A DNA stretch of 64,000 nt. It comes from Oleimicrobium sp037445575 (GTDB taxonomy: Bacteria; Zhuqueibacterota; Zhuqueibacteria; JANLFK01; Oleimicrobiaceae). The position numbers were made by a program, and so were the translations under genes. The DNA is taken from NCBI GenBank assembly GCA_037445575.1, contig JBBIKH010000002.1:6280-70279 (forward strand), written 5' to 3'. The notes below the pieces were generated by a model. It saw only the letters and a list, made by a program, of their open reading frames with translations, was not told the origin of the DNA and did no database searches. Positions 45,992 to 55,270 of this stretch are shown here, piece after piece. Each line of letters starts with the position of its first letter. Position 1 is the first letter of the stretch.

Positions 45992-47806
45992 CTACTTCCG
46001 CCCGAGCCGCCTTGCCACCGGTTTCTTCTCCAACTTCTGACCGCCTGGCTTCTGTGGCTTCTGTTCACCCGCCCCCACCAGCCTGTCCGTAATGAGCTTC
46101 TGCTGGAGAATGCTCAGCACGTTGAAGAGCATGTAGTAGAGATTCAACCCGGAGGGGAAGGAATTGAACAGGAGGGTAAAAAAGATCGGCATCAGGTAAA
46201 CCATCATCTTCTGCTTTGGGTCCTTCACGCTCATCTTCTGCTGGATGAGCATCGTGACGCCCATGAGGATCGGCAGGATATTTACCAGGTTGCCGTACAA
46301 CGGCAAGCTAAAAGGAAGAACCGCCACCGTGTCCGGATTGGCAAGGTCCTTGATCCACAGCATGAATCCCTGTCCGCGGAAGGAGATCGTGTTCCGGAAC
46401 ACCACGAACAAGGCATACAGCAAGGGCATCTGCAGCAACAAGGGCAGGCATCCCCCCATTGGGTTCACTCCAGCCTCCTTGTAGAGCTTCATGGTCTCCT
46501 CATTGAGGCGCTGAGGATCCTTGCCGTACTTCTCGCGGAGAGCCACCAAGCGCGGCTGAAGTTCCTGCATCTTGTGCATGGACTTGAAGGACTTGTGCGT
46601 CAAGGGGTAGAGCACCACCTTGACCAGAAGGGAAAAGATGACAATGACCCAGCCGTAGTTGGGGACAACGGCATGCAAGGTCTTGAGGCACCACAGCACC
46701 GCCTTCGAAAACGGTTGAATCACCTTCCAACCCAGGCTCATCATCCGCTCCAAACCGACGCCAGGCCCCCGCACGGTGCTGTAGTCGAGCGGCCCTAAGA
46801 ACACCATAAAGCGATCTTGCCGCACCGGTTCATTAAGGAAGCTCATGTCCAGGCCAAACGCATACGCCTTCCAAAGGCGATCCGCTTCCCGGAGCCGGTG
46901 TTTGTCCCATACCGCAAAAGAGCGCGGTGGCGGCTGTCGCCTGCCCGCGTACCACACGCCTGCCCCCTGCTGGCTGGTGGGAATGATGGCTGCAGCAAAG
47001 TACTTAGTCCGCGCCCCGACCCACCGCACCACCCCGTCCATGCTTCCAGCCCGTTGCGGCGCGCGGCCAATGTCGAACTTTTCCAGGTTCGCCGCAAACA
47101 GGGCATAGACCTTGGCCTCCTGGAAGTCATCAATGAGGCGCGCTTCCGTAGGTGCCAAACCACTGTTCCAACCCACCGTGTAGCGACGCTGCGCGATGAC
47201 GTTAGAAAAGTTGTCCAAGCGGACGTCAAGGGCGAAATAGTAGCTGTCGCCCCGGAAGGTGAAGCGCTTGGTTATCCTCTGCCCCCCTTCCAATTGTGCC
47301 ACAAAAGTGACCGAAGCGCTATCGCCAGCGCTCGCCAGTACTACCTCGCGCCGGTCAGAAACAAACAACAGTTGTCCTGTGTCCACCGAATCCCGGGCGG
47401 TAGTGAACCCCAGCGCCAGATTTGCCCTACCATCTCCTCCAACAATCTGCACCAAGTTGCTGTCCGGGTCCTTGAAACGCTTGAAATGGCAAGAGGTGAG
47501 AACAGCTCCCTTAGTGTTGAACACCAAACGGAAGAGCGGTGTCTCCACGAGCACCTCTTCTCCGTGACTGGCCTGGGTTGCCTCGGTCAGCACCACCTCA
47601 GCTGGGCGAACGGCGGGCGCAGGCACCATAGTGGTGTCAACCTTAGGCACGGCCTCCGTGGGGGCTTCTGTTGGCGGCTGCTTCAACCGCTGGCTTTCCC
47701 AATATTGCTGGGGAAAGAAGGTCCTCTTATAGATTGGGGTATTCACCAAGATGAGCATGAGAATAATAAGCAGTACCCCAATCAGCGTGTTCTTGTCCCA
47801 GTTCAT
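45992..47806 (-). CDS. yidC: Membrane protein insertase YidC
   Basis: About 604 residues, the long Gram-negative form. The N-terminal helix is MNWDKNTLIGVLLIILMLIL. A large periplasmic beta domain follows (ETPLFRLVFNTKGAVLTSCHFKRF, RYTVGWNSGLAPTEAR). The conserved insertase core has YGWVIVIFSLLVKVVLYPLTHKSFKSMHKMQELQPRL, CLPLLLQMPLLYALFVVFRN and FPSGLNLYYMLFNVLSILQQ. I start at MNWDKN (47806). An ATG directly after the yidD stop (47845) would add 13 basic residues. The long form implies an outer membrane. Confidence 0.94.
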   Translation of the reverse strand: MNWDKNTLIGVLLIILMLILVNTPIYKRTFFPQQYWESQRLKQPPTEAPTEAVPKVDTTMVPAPAVRPAEVVLTEATQASHGEEVLVETPLFRLVFNTKGAVLTSCHFKRFKDPDSNLVQIVGGDGRANLALGFTTARDSVDTGQLLFVSDRREVVLASAGDSASVTFVAQLEGGQRITKRFTFRGDSYYFALDVRLDNFSNVIAQRRYTVGWNSGLAPTEARLIDDFQEAKVYALFAANLEKFDIGRAPQRAGSMDGVVRWVGARTKYFAAAIIPTSQQGAGVWYAGRRQPPPRSFAVWDKHRLREADRLWKAYAFGLDMSFLNEPVRQDRFMVFLGPLDYSTVRGPGVGLERMMSLGWKVIQPFSKAVLWCLKTLHAVVPNYGWVIVIFSLLVKVVLYPLTHKSFKSMHKMQELQPRLVALREKYGKDPQRLNEETMKLYKEAGVNPMGGCLPLLLQMPLLYALFVVFRNTISFRGQGFMLWIKDLANPDTVAVLPFSLPLYGNLVNILPILMGVTMLIQQKMSVKDPKQKMMVYLMPIFFTLLFNSFPSGLNLYYMLFNVLSILQQKLITDRLVGAGEQKPQKPGGQKLEKKPVARRLGRK

Positions 47807-47845
47807 GCCACGTTTTGCCTTTCTCTGGTCAATGCGCACCGGCAT

Positions 47846-48058
47846 TTACAATAGTGGATCGTACCCTCCTGGGGAAAATGGGTGACATCTGAGAATGCGC
47901 CGCAACCCCAGGTACAGACCCTTTGCTACCCCATACCGCAGCAACGCTTGTTCGGTGTAGCGCGAGCATGTGGGCTCAAATCGGCAGTTGGCTCCCAACA
48001 GCGGTGAGAGAACAATGCGATAGAGGCGAATGATGCCAACCAGGAGGGCTCGAACCAT
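47846..48058 (-). CDS. yidD: Membrane protein insertion efficiency factor YidD
   Basis: 70 residues. It has the family signature LLVGIIRLYRIVLSPLLGANCRFEPTCSRYTEQALLRYG with conserved Cys residues and ends CHPFSPGGYDPL. A peripheral helix associates it with the inner membrane beside YidC. ATG 48058 shares one base with the rnpA stop (TGATG) and has GGGGGAG just upstream. Confidence 0.95.
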   Translation of the reverse strand: MVRALLVGIIRLYRIVLSPLLGANCRFEPTCSRYTEQALLRYGVAKGLYLGLRRILRCHPFSPGGYDPLL

Positions 48059-48393
48059 CAACTCCCCCTCTGCCGCAATGCTACAAGGGTGCGCTCAAAC
48101 TGGTGCACAAGCCGAGGGAACGGAACGTCGATCACTTCCGGCTGAAGCAACCAGACGATTTCCATTTCCTCGGGGATTTGGTCCAGGTGCTGTCTCAACA
48201 CTTCCCGGAGACGCCGTCGCGCCCTATTTCTCTGTACGGCAGTTCGGACCTTGCTTGACACAGCGATCCCCACGGCGCGGCGCGGGGCAGGGCGCCAGAA
48301 GACCGTAAAAAGACGAAACCGAAGCCTCCCGCCCTGCGCGAGCACTTCTGAAAACGCTCTCCTCTTTAAGGTAGGGATAGTCGCTCTCGCCAT
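48058..48393 (-). CDS. rnpA: Ribonuclease P protein component
   Basis: 111 residues. Motifs: a phenylalanine-rich N-terminal strand, AVGIAVSSKVRTAVQRNRARRRLREVLR (the RNR signature that contacts the RNA subunit). It assists 5' maturation of tRNA precursors. It follows rpmH by 20 bases in the standard rpmH-rnpA-yidD-yidC order. Confidence 0.94.
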   Translation of the reverse strand: MARATIPTLKRRAFSEVLAQGGRLRFRLFTVFWRPAPRRAVGIAVSSKVRTAVQRNRARRRLREVLRQHLDQIPEEMEIVWLLQPEVIDVPFPRLVHQFERTLVALRQRGS

Positions 48394-48413
48394 CCACGAT
48401 TCTTGGCGACGAG

Positions 48414-48560
48414 TTAGTCACGGTCACTCACACTCAGACTGTATCTCCCCTTGGCACGCCGCCTGCGCAGAACCTCCCTACCCGTCTTACTCCTCATACG
48501 CGCCCGAAAACCGTGCGTGCTCCGTCTGCGCCTATTGCTTGGTTGGTACGTCCTTTTCAT
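48414..48560 (-). CDS. rpmH: 50S ribosomal protein L34
   Basis: 48 residues: MKRTYQPSNRRRRSTHGFRA then RMRSKTGREVLRRRRAKGRYSLSV and a four-residue tail. This is the invariant L34 pattern. ATG 48560 follows AGGAGGAGCG, a near-perfect ribosome-binding site. It is the first gene leftward of oriC. Confidence 0.97.
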   Translation of the reverse strand: MKRTYQPSNRRRRSTHGFRARMRSKTGREVLRRRRAKGRYSLSVSDRD

Positions 48561-48605
48561 CGCTCCTCCTCACGTCGATTCTACTCTTGCTCCCGCTAAG
48601 TGCTA

Positions 48606-48634
48606 ATTATAGCAATTATTTTCCTCAGGGTCAA
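48606..48634 (-). promoter_or_regulatory. Strong promoter of rpmH-rnpA-yidD-yidC
   Basis: On the minus strand TTGACC (48634-48629), 17 bases, then a perfect TATAAT (48611-48606), about 46 bases before the rpmH start. Confidence 0.88.
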
Positions 48635-48759
48635 GCACTTTTGTGGCGGTGGCCATTTCGTTGCGTCCCCCGAGTGAAGCCGTGCCCGTGCCCCCCGCTA
48701 TGACCCACAACCACCCTCTCACCTGAGGACCGCGCAACAAAAAAAGCTATTGACAAATT

Positions 48760-49082
48760 TCCCCGGTTTGTTAGATTACGCACTGGCGAAGGAGGACTGT
48801 ATGCCGATAACTTGTGGATAACCAACCCAACGGCTTTAGCTCACCACAGAAGCCGATAAGAGTAGGGATCTTTGGCAACTATTGGGGTACATAACCACAA
48901 TAGATTAGGAGGTTTTAGTTCTTTAAATAACAAACTCTTACTAATTATTACCTTATGTTGATATCTTGTGGATATCTATACATATTTTCTTGTGACCTAG
49001 GGGGATTACGCTATTGACGTGTCCTGGGGAGAGGGATAATTGTGGATAACTTTGCTAGGAGGCGAGACTGACCGGAGCTGCC
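48760..49082. other. oriC: Replication origin region upstream of dnaA (oriC)
   Basis: The gene-free rpmH-dnaA spacer holds three DnaA boxes in the same orientation: TGTGGATAA at 48813-48821, TGTGGATAT at 48967-48975 and TGTGGATAA at 49041-49049. An A+T-rich stretch (about 48880-48990) lies between the first two. Transcription diverges here: all genes to the left are minus and all to the right are plus. A possible dnaA promoter, TTGACG (49014-49019) with GATAAT (49035-49040, 15-base spacer), abuts the last box, as expected for DnaA autoregulation. Confidence 0.85.
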
Positions 49083-50426
49083 ATGGAAACGACTGCGCAA
49101 GGAGTCTGGGCAGACTGCTTATCGTTGATACGCAGCCGCGTCAATCCTCAAAGCTTCACGACATGGTTCAAACCCATTGAACCTGTCAAACTAGAGGGGC
49201 GACAGCTCACTATCCAAGTGCCGAGCCAATTCTTCTACGAGTGGATCGACCAGCACTACCGCATGGTGATCGAGTCCGCCCTTGCGGAGACACTCGGTGA
49301 GGGGGCGCGCATCCAGTACGCGGTGGTTGTGAGCGACAAGGAGGACCTTTTCCAAACCGCTGCCCCCCGTGAATCGGTCAAACCGGTTTCAACCAACGGC
49401 CAGCTCAGCGAACAGTACACGTTCAGCAACTTTATCGAGGGACCATGTAACCAGTTTGCCCGGGCAGCAGCTCTGGCGGTGTCCGAGTCGCCCGGTAACA
49501 CCGCATTCAATCCTCTCATCATCTACGGTGGTGCGGGCCTCGGCAAAACACACCTCATCCAGGCAATTGGCAATCACGCAATTTCCATCGGCAGCGTACG
49601 CAGACTCGCGTACGTCTCCAGCGAAAAGTTCACACTCGAGTTCATCAACTCGATACAACACAACAAGACCACGGAGTTCAGCGCCACCTACCGAAACGTC
49701 GATCTGTTGTTGGTAGACGACATCCAATTTTTCTCCAACAAGGAGCGCACACTGGAGGAGTTCTTTCACACCTTCAACTCCCTCTATCACGCCGGAAAGC
49801 AGATTGTTCTAACCTGCGATCGTCCGCCGCGAGACCTGAAGGGAATGGAGGAGAGGCTCATTTCTCGCTTTCAGTGGGGGCTCATTGTGGACATCCAGGT
49901 ACCCGACTATGAGACTCGCCTGGCGATACTCCACAAAAAGGCGGAGCAGAACGGCCTCGAGCTCGCACAGGAAATATTCGACTTTATCGCGGCCAACGTC
50001 ACCATGAATATCCGCGAACTTGAGGGATCCCTGATCAAGCTCCTCGCGTACTCCTCGCTCACCAGAACCGAAATCACACTCGAGGTTGCCAAGCGGGTAC
50101 TGCGCGACATCTGTGTGCAAAAGAAACAAAGCCTAACCGTGGAACAGGTGCAGCGCGTGGTCGCCCAGCATTTTGGTATACCCGAGGATATGATGCGCGC
50201 AAAGACTCGGCGCAAGGAGATTGCCCTAGCCCGCCAAGTGGCTATGTACTTAGCAAAGGTCTACACTAATAACTCGCTAAAAACCATAGGACTGCACTTT
50301 GGAGGAAGAGATCACAGTACCGTTATTCATGCTCTTAATCTCGTTGAGAAACTCCGGGCGAGAGATGAGCGCTTCAGGGAGACCATCGACGAAATCGCCC
50401 AACAAATCAGGCTCTCCTCAGCATAG
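49083..50426 (+). CDS. dnaA: Chromosomal replication initiator DnaA
   Basis: 447 residues. Domain I starts VWADCLSLIRSRVNPQSFTTWFKPI. AAA+ domain III has Walker A GGAGLGKTHLIQAIGN, LLLVDDIQFFSNKERTLEEFFHTFN and sensor motifs (LISRFQWGLIVDIQ). Domain IV has the DnaA signature GGRDHSTVIHAL. It binds the DnaA boxes just upstream and opens the origin. The start ATG has GGAG five bases before it. Confidence 0.97.
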   Translation: METTAQGVWADCLSLIRSRVNPQSFTTWFKPIEPVKLEGRQLTIQVPSQFFYEWIDQHYRMVIESALAETLGEGARIQYAVVVSDKEDLFQTAAPRESVKPVSTNGQLSEQYTFSNFIEGPCNQFARAAALAVSESPGNTAFNPLIIYGGAGLGKTHLIQAIGNHAISIGSVRRLAYVSSEKFTLEFINSIQHNKTTEFSATYRNVDLLLVDDIQFFSNKERTLEEFFHTFNSLYHAGKQIVLTCDRPPRDLKGMEERLISRFQWGLIVDIQVPDYETRLAILHKKAEQNGLELAQEIFDFIAANVTMNIRELEGSLIKLLAYSSLTRTEITLEVAKRVLRDICVQKKQSLTVEQVQRVVAQHFGIPEDMMRAKTRRKEIALARQVAMYLAKVYTNNSLKTIGLHFGGRDHSTVIHALNLVEKLRARDERFRETIDEIAQQIRLSSA

Positions 50427-50744
50427 ATGGGAGCAAGCACGCGCACAAAGGTGGGAAGGCGCTGTGGATAGGCCGTTGGCAGCGGACGGCGGTTTTTCTA
50501 ACTTTTCACCTATCTACCTACCACCCTAGTAGGCCAACCAATATTCACACCTCAGTCACATACAATGTTAATATCCAGTCCAAAAGCCCTTCTTACAAAA
50601 CAATACTATAGGCAGAAGGAAATACCCCTGTCAACATACCCACAGCATTTACAATAACAGTTATAAATTTCTTCTTGAAAACTACCTAAATATTATTTAC
50701 CTTTGGCCAACGTGTAGCACAACACATTTGTCTCGGAGGGAAAG
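50427..50744. other. dnaA-dnaN intergenic A+T-rich region
   Basis: 318 bases without an ORF. From 50560 to 50715 it is strongly A+T-rich, unlike the flanking genes. It holds one near-match DnaA box (TGTGGATAG, 50463-50471). It may be the unwinding part of a bipartite origin, and it should also hold the dnaN promoter, for which TTGAAA near 50675 is a weak candidate -35. Confidence 0.5.
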
Positions 50745-51866
50745 ATGGAAATAGCAGTTAATCGCCACGAGCTTCACAAAGCTCTGCAGAAGGTCATCAC
50801 CGCTGTGCCTTCAAAGACTACCCTTCCTATACTGACGAATGTTTTGCTAAAAGTCGAAGGCAAGAAAGTGTCGATTACCGGCACTGATTTGGAAATATCT
50901 GTTGAAACTATGGTTACCGCTGACGTGATTGAAGAAGGTTCAACCACGGTCTCAGCGCGTACGTTCAACGATATTGTGAGAGAGCTTCCAGATGTTGGAC
51001 TGCGCCTTACTTCTGATGAACATCACAAAGTCACAATTACAACCGATAGAGGTACGTACTCTCTTGTAGGACAATCTCCTGATGATTATCCGACGGTAAC
51101 TGTTGAGGAGTATGAAAATAGATTTGAAATTGAGGCTGACATATTCAACCGTTTGGTACAGAGGAGTTCCTTTGCTGTATCTACTGATGCACTCCGACCG
51201 GCGCTTTCAGGGGTGTATTTTGAGCTATTCCCGTCTGAATTAAGGATGGTGGCTACGGACGGGCATCGCCTTTCCAAAGTGGTGTATCGGAAAGAAAATC
51301 TAAGCGGCGGTGAAAGCAAAGTAATTGTTCCACCAAAGGCGTTGGTGGCGGTGCAACGGGCCATAGAGGATGGTATAAATGTGGTAGGAGTGGCGGTTGC
51401 AAAAAACCATATCCTTTTCAAGTCTGATAGAACGGAAATATGTGCCAAACTTATCGATCAGCAGTACCCGAGCTATGAGCGGGTTATTCCTACCAACAAC
51501 GACAAAATCCTTATTGCTGATCGCGAGGGGCTTATTTCCGCGCTTCGCAGGGTGGCCATCTTCTCAAGTTCCATGACGCGCCAGGTTAGGTTTGATCTGC
51601 AAGAAAACACCTTAATAATTAGCTCTGAGGATGTGGAATTGGGAGGTGAGGGGAGAGAGGTGCTTTCGGTTGAATACGTGGGAACTCCTCTGAAGATCGG
51701 ATACAACGCCAACTACTTAGTGGAAATACTTCGGTACGTTGACACAGATTTTGCTCGATTTGAGCTTCGGGATCCGGTCAGCGCGGCTATCATTCGGCCC
51801 ACGGAACATAAGGAGAATGAGGAGTTTCTGGCGCTTGTGATGCCGATCAGGCTCACCGAAGAATAA
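50745..51866 (+). CDS. dnaN: DNA polymerase III sliding clamp, beta subunit
   Basis: 373 residues in three clamp repeats. Motifs include KTTLPILTNVLLKVEG, DDYPTV, RPALSGVYFEL, MVATDGHRLSKV and the C-terminal VMPIRL tail. It tethers polymerase to DNA. ATG 50745 follows CGGAGGG. The gene is visibly lower in G+C than the gyr genes. Confidence 0.97.
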   Translation: MEIAVNRHELHKALQKVITAVPSKTTLPILTNVLLKVEGKKVSITGTDLEISVETMVTADVIEEGSTTVSARTFNDIVRELPDVGLRLTSDEHHKVTITTDRGTYSLVGQSPDDYPTVTVEEYENRFEIEADIFNRLVQRSSFAVSTDALRPALSGVYFELFPSELRMVATDGHRLSKVVYRKENLSGGESKVIVPPKALVAVQRAIEDGINVVGVAVAKNHILFKSDRTEICAKLIDQQYPSYERVIPTNNDKILIADREGLISALRRVAIFSSSMTRQVRFDLQENTLIISSEDVELGGEGREVLSVEYVGTPLKIGYNANYLVEILRYVDTDFARFELRDPVSAAIIRPTEHKENEEFLALVMPIRLTEE

Positions 51867-51894
51867 TGTGGTTGGGCCTGCTGAACGTCGTCTA

Positions 51895-53010
51895 ATGTGG
51901 TTAAGGGAGCTATTCCTTGAAAACTTTTGTAACTTTGCGAGTGCGTCCATTGCGTTTGGGCGAGGAATAAACGTACTGTTCGGTGAAAATGCGCAGGGTA
52001 AGAGCAACCTTGTAGATGCAATCTCGTACCTGGCTCTAATGCGTGGTGTAAGGGGCCTCTCGGACGTAAGTGTGGTGAGGTTTGGGACGCGGGGGTTCGT
52101 AGTTCGGGGGGTTTTTGCTTTTGGGGCCGGAGTAGAACGAGAGTGTCGCATCGAGTATACTCTGGAGGCAGGTAAACGGTGCGCGATAGATGGTGACACT
52201 TCAGTCCGGAGGGCCGAGCTTCTTGGGCATTTTCCAATTGTCGTTATGTCTGGGGATGACTACCGAATAACCTGGGGTGGGCCATGCGAGCGTCGCCGTT
52301 TTATGGATCTCTTCTTGTGCCAAGCCAGCATGCGCTATCTGGACGATTTGCGCCGATATACTGCGACGCTGAGGCAACGAAATGCGCTCCTCCGAGGGCA
52401 GGTGGAGCATGGCTCCGGTCAGATGTCCGCGTGGACGGAGCAACTTGTGGAGTACGGAACCAGACTTATGGCGGCACGATCCAACTTTGTAGCTGCCATT
52501 GGTAAGCTCTTGAATTCGTATTTCAGCACAATAGTCGGCACGGACCGTGCAATCACGGTCACCTACGTGCCCAGCGTGCGCCAGGATCAGACCAAGACCA
52601 TCCGAGAGGCGTTCTTGCATCGTCTCAACGGCATGGCTGCTCGGGAGAAGGAACTCGGGGTGACTCTGGTGGGTCCCCACCGGGACGACATAGCAATAAA
52701 GGTAGACGGGCGGGACCTTCGCCAGTTTGGCTCACGGGGTGACCACAAGGCGGTGCTCATCTCTCTGCGTTTGGCAGAGCACGCGCTCCTGCGAGAACTT
52801 CGAGGTGAAATTCCTCTTTTTCTCATGGATGACCTCCTTGTGGATCTCGATCATAAGCGAAGCGCAAACCTTGCGAGGCTGTTCCCCGAGGCCACTCAGG
52901 TTATTTTCACGACCACGGGACCAGAAGCGTGGCGCATAATGGGCTTGGAAGCAGGATCTTTTCAATACTTTGTTGTTCACGAAGGCCAAGTAGCAGAGGC
53001 GAGGGTCTAG
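51895..53010 (+). CDS. recF: DNA replication and repair protein RecF
   Basis: 371 residues. Walker A is FGENAQGKSNLVDAISYL, with the SMC-like signature region (VGPHRDDIAIKVDGRDLRQFGSRGDHKAVLISLRLAE) and Walker B PLFLMDDLLVDLD. It loads RecA at gapped DNA with RecO and RecR. I start at MWLRELFLENFCNF (51895), the usual RecF beginning, although no strong ribosome-binding site precedes it. A GTG at 51868 is the alternative. Confidence 0.95.
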   Translation: MWLRELFLENFCNFASASIAFGRGINVLFGENAQGKSNLVDAISYLALMRGVRGLSDVSVVRFGTRGFVVRGVFAFGAGVERECRIEYTLEAGKRCAIDGDTSVRRAELLGHFPIVVMSGDDYRITWGGPCERRRFMDLFLCQASMRYLDDLRRYTATLRQRNALLRGQVEHGSGQMSAWTEQLVEYGTRLMAARSNFVAAIGKLLNSYFSTIVGTDRAITVTYVPSVRQDQTKTIREAFLHRLNGMAAREKELGVTLVGPHRDDIAIKVDGRDLRQFGSRGDHKAVLISLRLAEHALLRELRGEIPLFLMDDLLVDLDHKRSANLARLFPEATQVIFTTTGPEAWRIMGLEAGSFQYFVVHEGQVAEARV

Positions 53011-53012
53011 CG

Positions 53013-53297
53013 ATGCGGCACCCGGCTCCGATGGCTAAGGTCTTGGACCAGTTGCTCCGAAATCTGGGAATTGAGCATCGGGTTAAGGAGCACATGGCTC
53101 TCGCCGTTTGGCAAGAGGCGGTGGGAGCACAGATTGCTGCTGTGGCGACCCCGACGCGCATCCGCGATGGGGTCCTGTTCGTGCGCGTGAGGAGCAGCGT
53201 CTGGCGCAACGAACTCCTGTTTCACAAAGGGGCAATTCTCGCAAAGCTGAACGGGCTCATCGGGAAGTCGGTGGTAGAAGATATTCGCTTCCAATAG
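53013..53297 (+). CDS. dciA: DUF721/DciA-like protein
   Basis: 94 residues. AKVLDQLLRNLGIEHRVKEHMALAVWQEAVGAQIAAVATPTRIRDGVLFVRVRSSVWRNELLFHK is the DUF721 pattern. DciA proteins of this family load the replicative helicase DnaB in most bacteria lacking DnaC. The short form here corresponds to the KH-like domain. ATG 53013 lies two bases after the recF stop. The recF-dciA-gyrB order supports the call. Confidence 0.85.
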   Translation: MRHPAPMAKVLDQLLRNLGIEHRVKEHMALAVWQEAVGAQIAAVATPTRIRDGVLFVRVRSSVWRNELLFHKGAILAKLNGLIGKSVVEDIRFQ

Positions 53298-53306
53298 GAG
53301 AGGGTA

Positions 53307-55244
53307 GTGGAGGGTAACAGTACGGTGGTGGACAGTGCGGTGGAGAATGGGGAGCGGTATGACGCCAGCCAGATCCAGGTATTGCGCGGTCTGGAGGCAG
53401 TGCGTCGGCGGCCGGCGATGTATATCGGCGATGTCTCCGTCCGCGGCTTACACCACCTCATCTACGAGGTGGTCGACAACAGTGTGGACGAGGCACTGGC
53501 AGGCTATTGCACGCAGATCGATGTGACCCTCAACAGAGACGGCAGTGTTACGATTGAGGATGATGGGCGCGGCATTCCCGTAGATACCCACCCCACGCAA
53601 GGCAAGTCGGCGCTGGAAGTGGTAATGACGATGCTGCACGCCGGCGGCAAGTTTGACAGAAAGGTCTACAAGGTCTCAGGGGGCTTGCACGGCGTCGGCG
53701 TGTCAGTGGTCAATGCGCTTTCCGAGTGGTGCGAAGTGGAAGTGCGCCGGGACGGCCGCGTGTACGTGCAGCGTTATGAGCGGGGTGTGGCGGTCACCCC
53801 GGTGCGCGTGAAGGGCAGACGGAAGGGGACCGGCACCAAGACGACCTTTATGCCTGACCGGGAGATATTCCGCAAGAGGAATTTTAGTTTTGAAATTGTC
53901 GCCGAGCGCCTGCGGGAATTGGCCTTTCTCAACAAGGACTTGAAGCTCACCTTAACGGAGGAGCGGACCGGTAGGAAGGAGGTCTTTAGGTACAAGGGCG
54001 GCCTGGTGGCATTTGTGGAGTACCTCGATCAGTCCCGGGACCCTATCCATCCGCGGCCGATCTACATCTGTGACCAGCGGAACGGGGTGCCCATCGAGGC
54101 GGCCATTCAGTACAATACCTCCTACATGGAGAATATCTACACCTACGTTAACAATATTCACACCACCGAGGGTGGGACCCACCTGGTGGGGTTTAAGACA
54201 GCGTTGACCCGCACGTTAAACAATTATGCCAGCAGGCACAACCTCCTCAAAAACCTCGAGAACAGCCTAAGTGGCGAGGATGTCCGCGAGGGTCTCACGG
54301 CAGTCCTCAGCATCAAGGTGTTGGAGCCGCAGTTCGAGGGGCAGACGAAAACGCGCCTGGGTAACAGCGAGGTACGCGGCCTGGTGGAATCGGCTGTGGG
54401 GGAGGCGCTGAATGAGTACCTGGAGGCCAACCCCAGTGTAGCGCGGAAGATTCTGGAAAAGTGTATCAGTGCCGCGCGCTCCCGCGAGGCGGCCCGCAAG
54501 GCAAAAGAGCTCACGCGCCGCAAGACGGCCCTGGAAGGGGGCACGTTGCCCGGCAAACTTGCCGACTGTGCCAGTCGCGAACCGGCTGAGTGCGAGCTCT
54601 TTCTGGTGGAAGGAGATTCGGCCGGAGGGTCCGCCAAACAAGGACGGGATCGTCGGTTTCAGGCAATCCTGCCGCTCAAAGGGAAGATCCTCAACGTGGA
54701 AAAGGCCCGCATCGACAAGATTCTTGCCAACGAGGAGATCAAGACCATCGTTTCGGCTATCGGCGCTGGTATTGGCAATGATGAAGTGGATCCAGCCAAG
54801 AGCCGGTACGGCAAGATTATCATCATGACCGATGCCGACGTGGATGGCGCGCACATTCGGACTCTGTTGTTGACCTTCTTCTTCCGGTACTTGCGGCCGC
54901 TTATCGAGCAAGGAATGGTGTACATTGCGCAGCCGCCCCTCTACCGCGTGGTGAAAGGCAAACAGGAACAGTATGTGTACGACGAGGAGGACCTGGACAA
55001 GGTGCTCGAGAGCCTTGGGCGCGACGGCGTTGAAGTGCAACGGTACAAGGGGCTTGGGGAGATGAGCCCGCAGCAGCTCTGGAGCACGACCATGGATCCA
55101 GCCGCGCGCACGATGCTCCAGGTGACCATAGAGGAAGCCTATGACGCCGACCGCATCTTCTCGGTGTTGATGGGCGACAAGGTGGAACCGCGCCGCAAGT
55201 TCATCGAAGAAAACGCACGCTACGTGCGCAACCTGGACGTCTAG
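53307..55244 (+). CDS. gyrB: DNA gyrase subunit B
   Basis: 645 residues. The GHKL ATPase domain has GLEAVRRRPAMYIGD, EVVDNSVDEALAGY, EDDGRGIPVD and GGLHGVGVSVVNALS. The TOPRIM domain has LVEGDSAGGSAKQGRDR and MTDADVDGAHIRTLLLTFF. The C-terminal part ends RRKFIEENARYVRNLDV. It is the ATPase and cleavage-metal subunit of the type IIA enzyme. The start is GTG 53307 with GGAGAGGG upstream. Confidence 0.96.
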   Translation: MEGNSTVVDSAVENGERYDASQIQVLRGLEAVRRRPAMYIGDVSVRGLHHLIYEVVDNSVDEALAGYCTQIDVTLNRDGSVTIEDDGRGIPVDTHPTQGKSALEVVMTMLHAGGKFDRKVYKVSGGLHGVGVSVVNALSEWCEVEVRRDGRVYVQRYERGVAVTPVRVKGRRKGTGTKTTFMPDREIFRKRNFSFEIVAERLRELAFLNKDLKLTLTEERTGRKEVFRYKGGLVAFVEYLDQSRDPIHPRPIYICDQRNGVPIEAAIQYNTSYMENIYTYVNNIHTTEGGTHLVGFKTALTRTLNNYASRHNLLKNLENSLSGEDVREGLTAVLSIKVLEPQFEGQTKTRLGNSEVRGLVESAVGEALNEYLEANPSVARKILEKCISAARSREAARKAKELTRRKTALEGGTLPGKLADCASREPAECELFLVEGDSAGGSAKQGRDRRFQAILPLKGKILNVEKARIDKILANEEIKTIVSAIGAGIGNDEVDPAKSRYGKIIIMTDADVDGAHIRTLLLTFFFRYLRPLIEQGMVYIAQPPLYRVVKGKQEQYVYDEEDLDKVLESLGRDGVEVQRYKGLGEMSPQQLWSTTMDPAARTMLQVTIEEAYDADRIFSVLMGDKVEPRRKFIEENARYVRNLDV

Positions 55245-55270
55245 CACTTCTCGACCGGGACTGAGCAATC

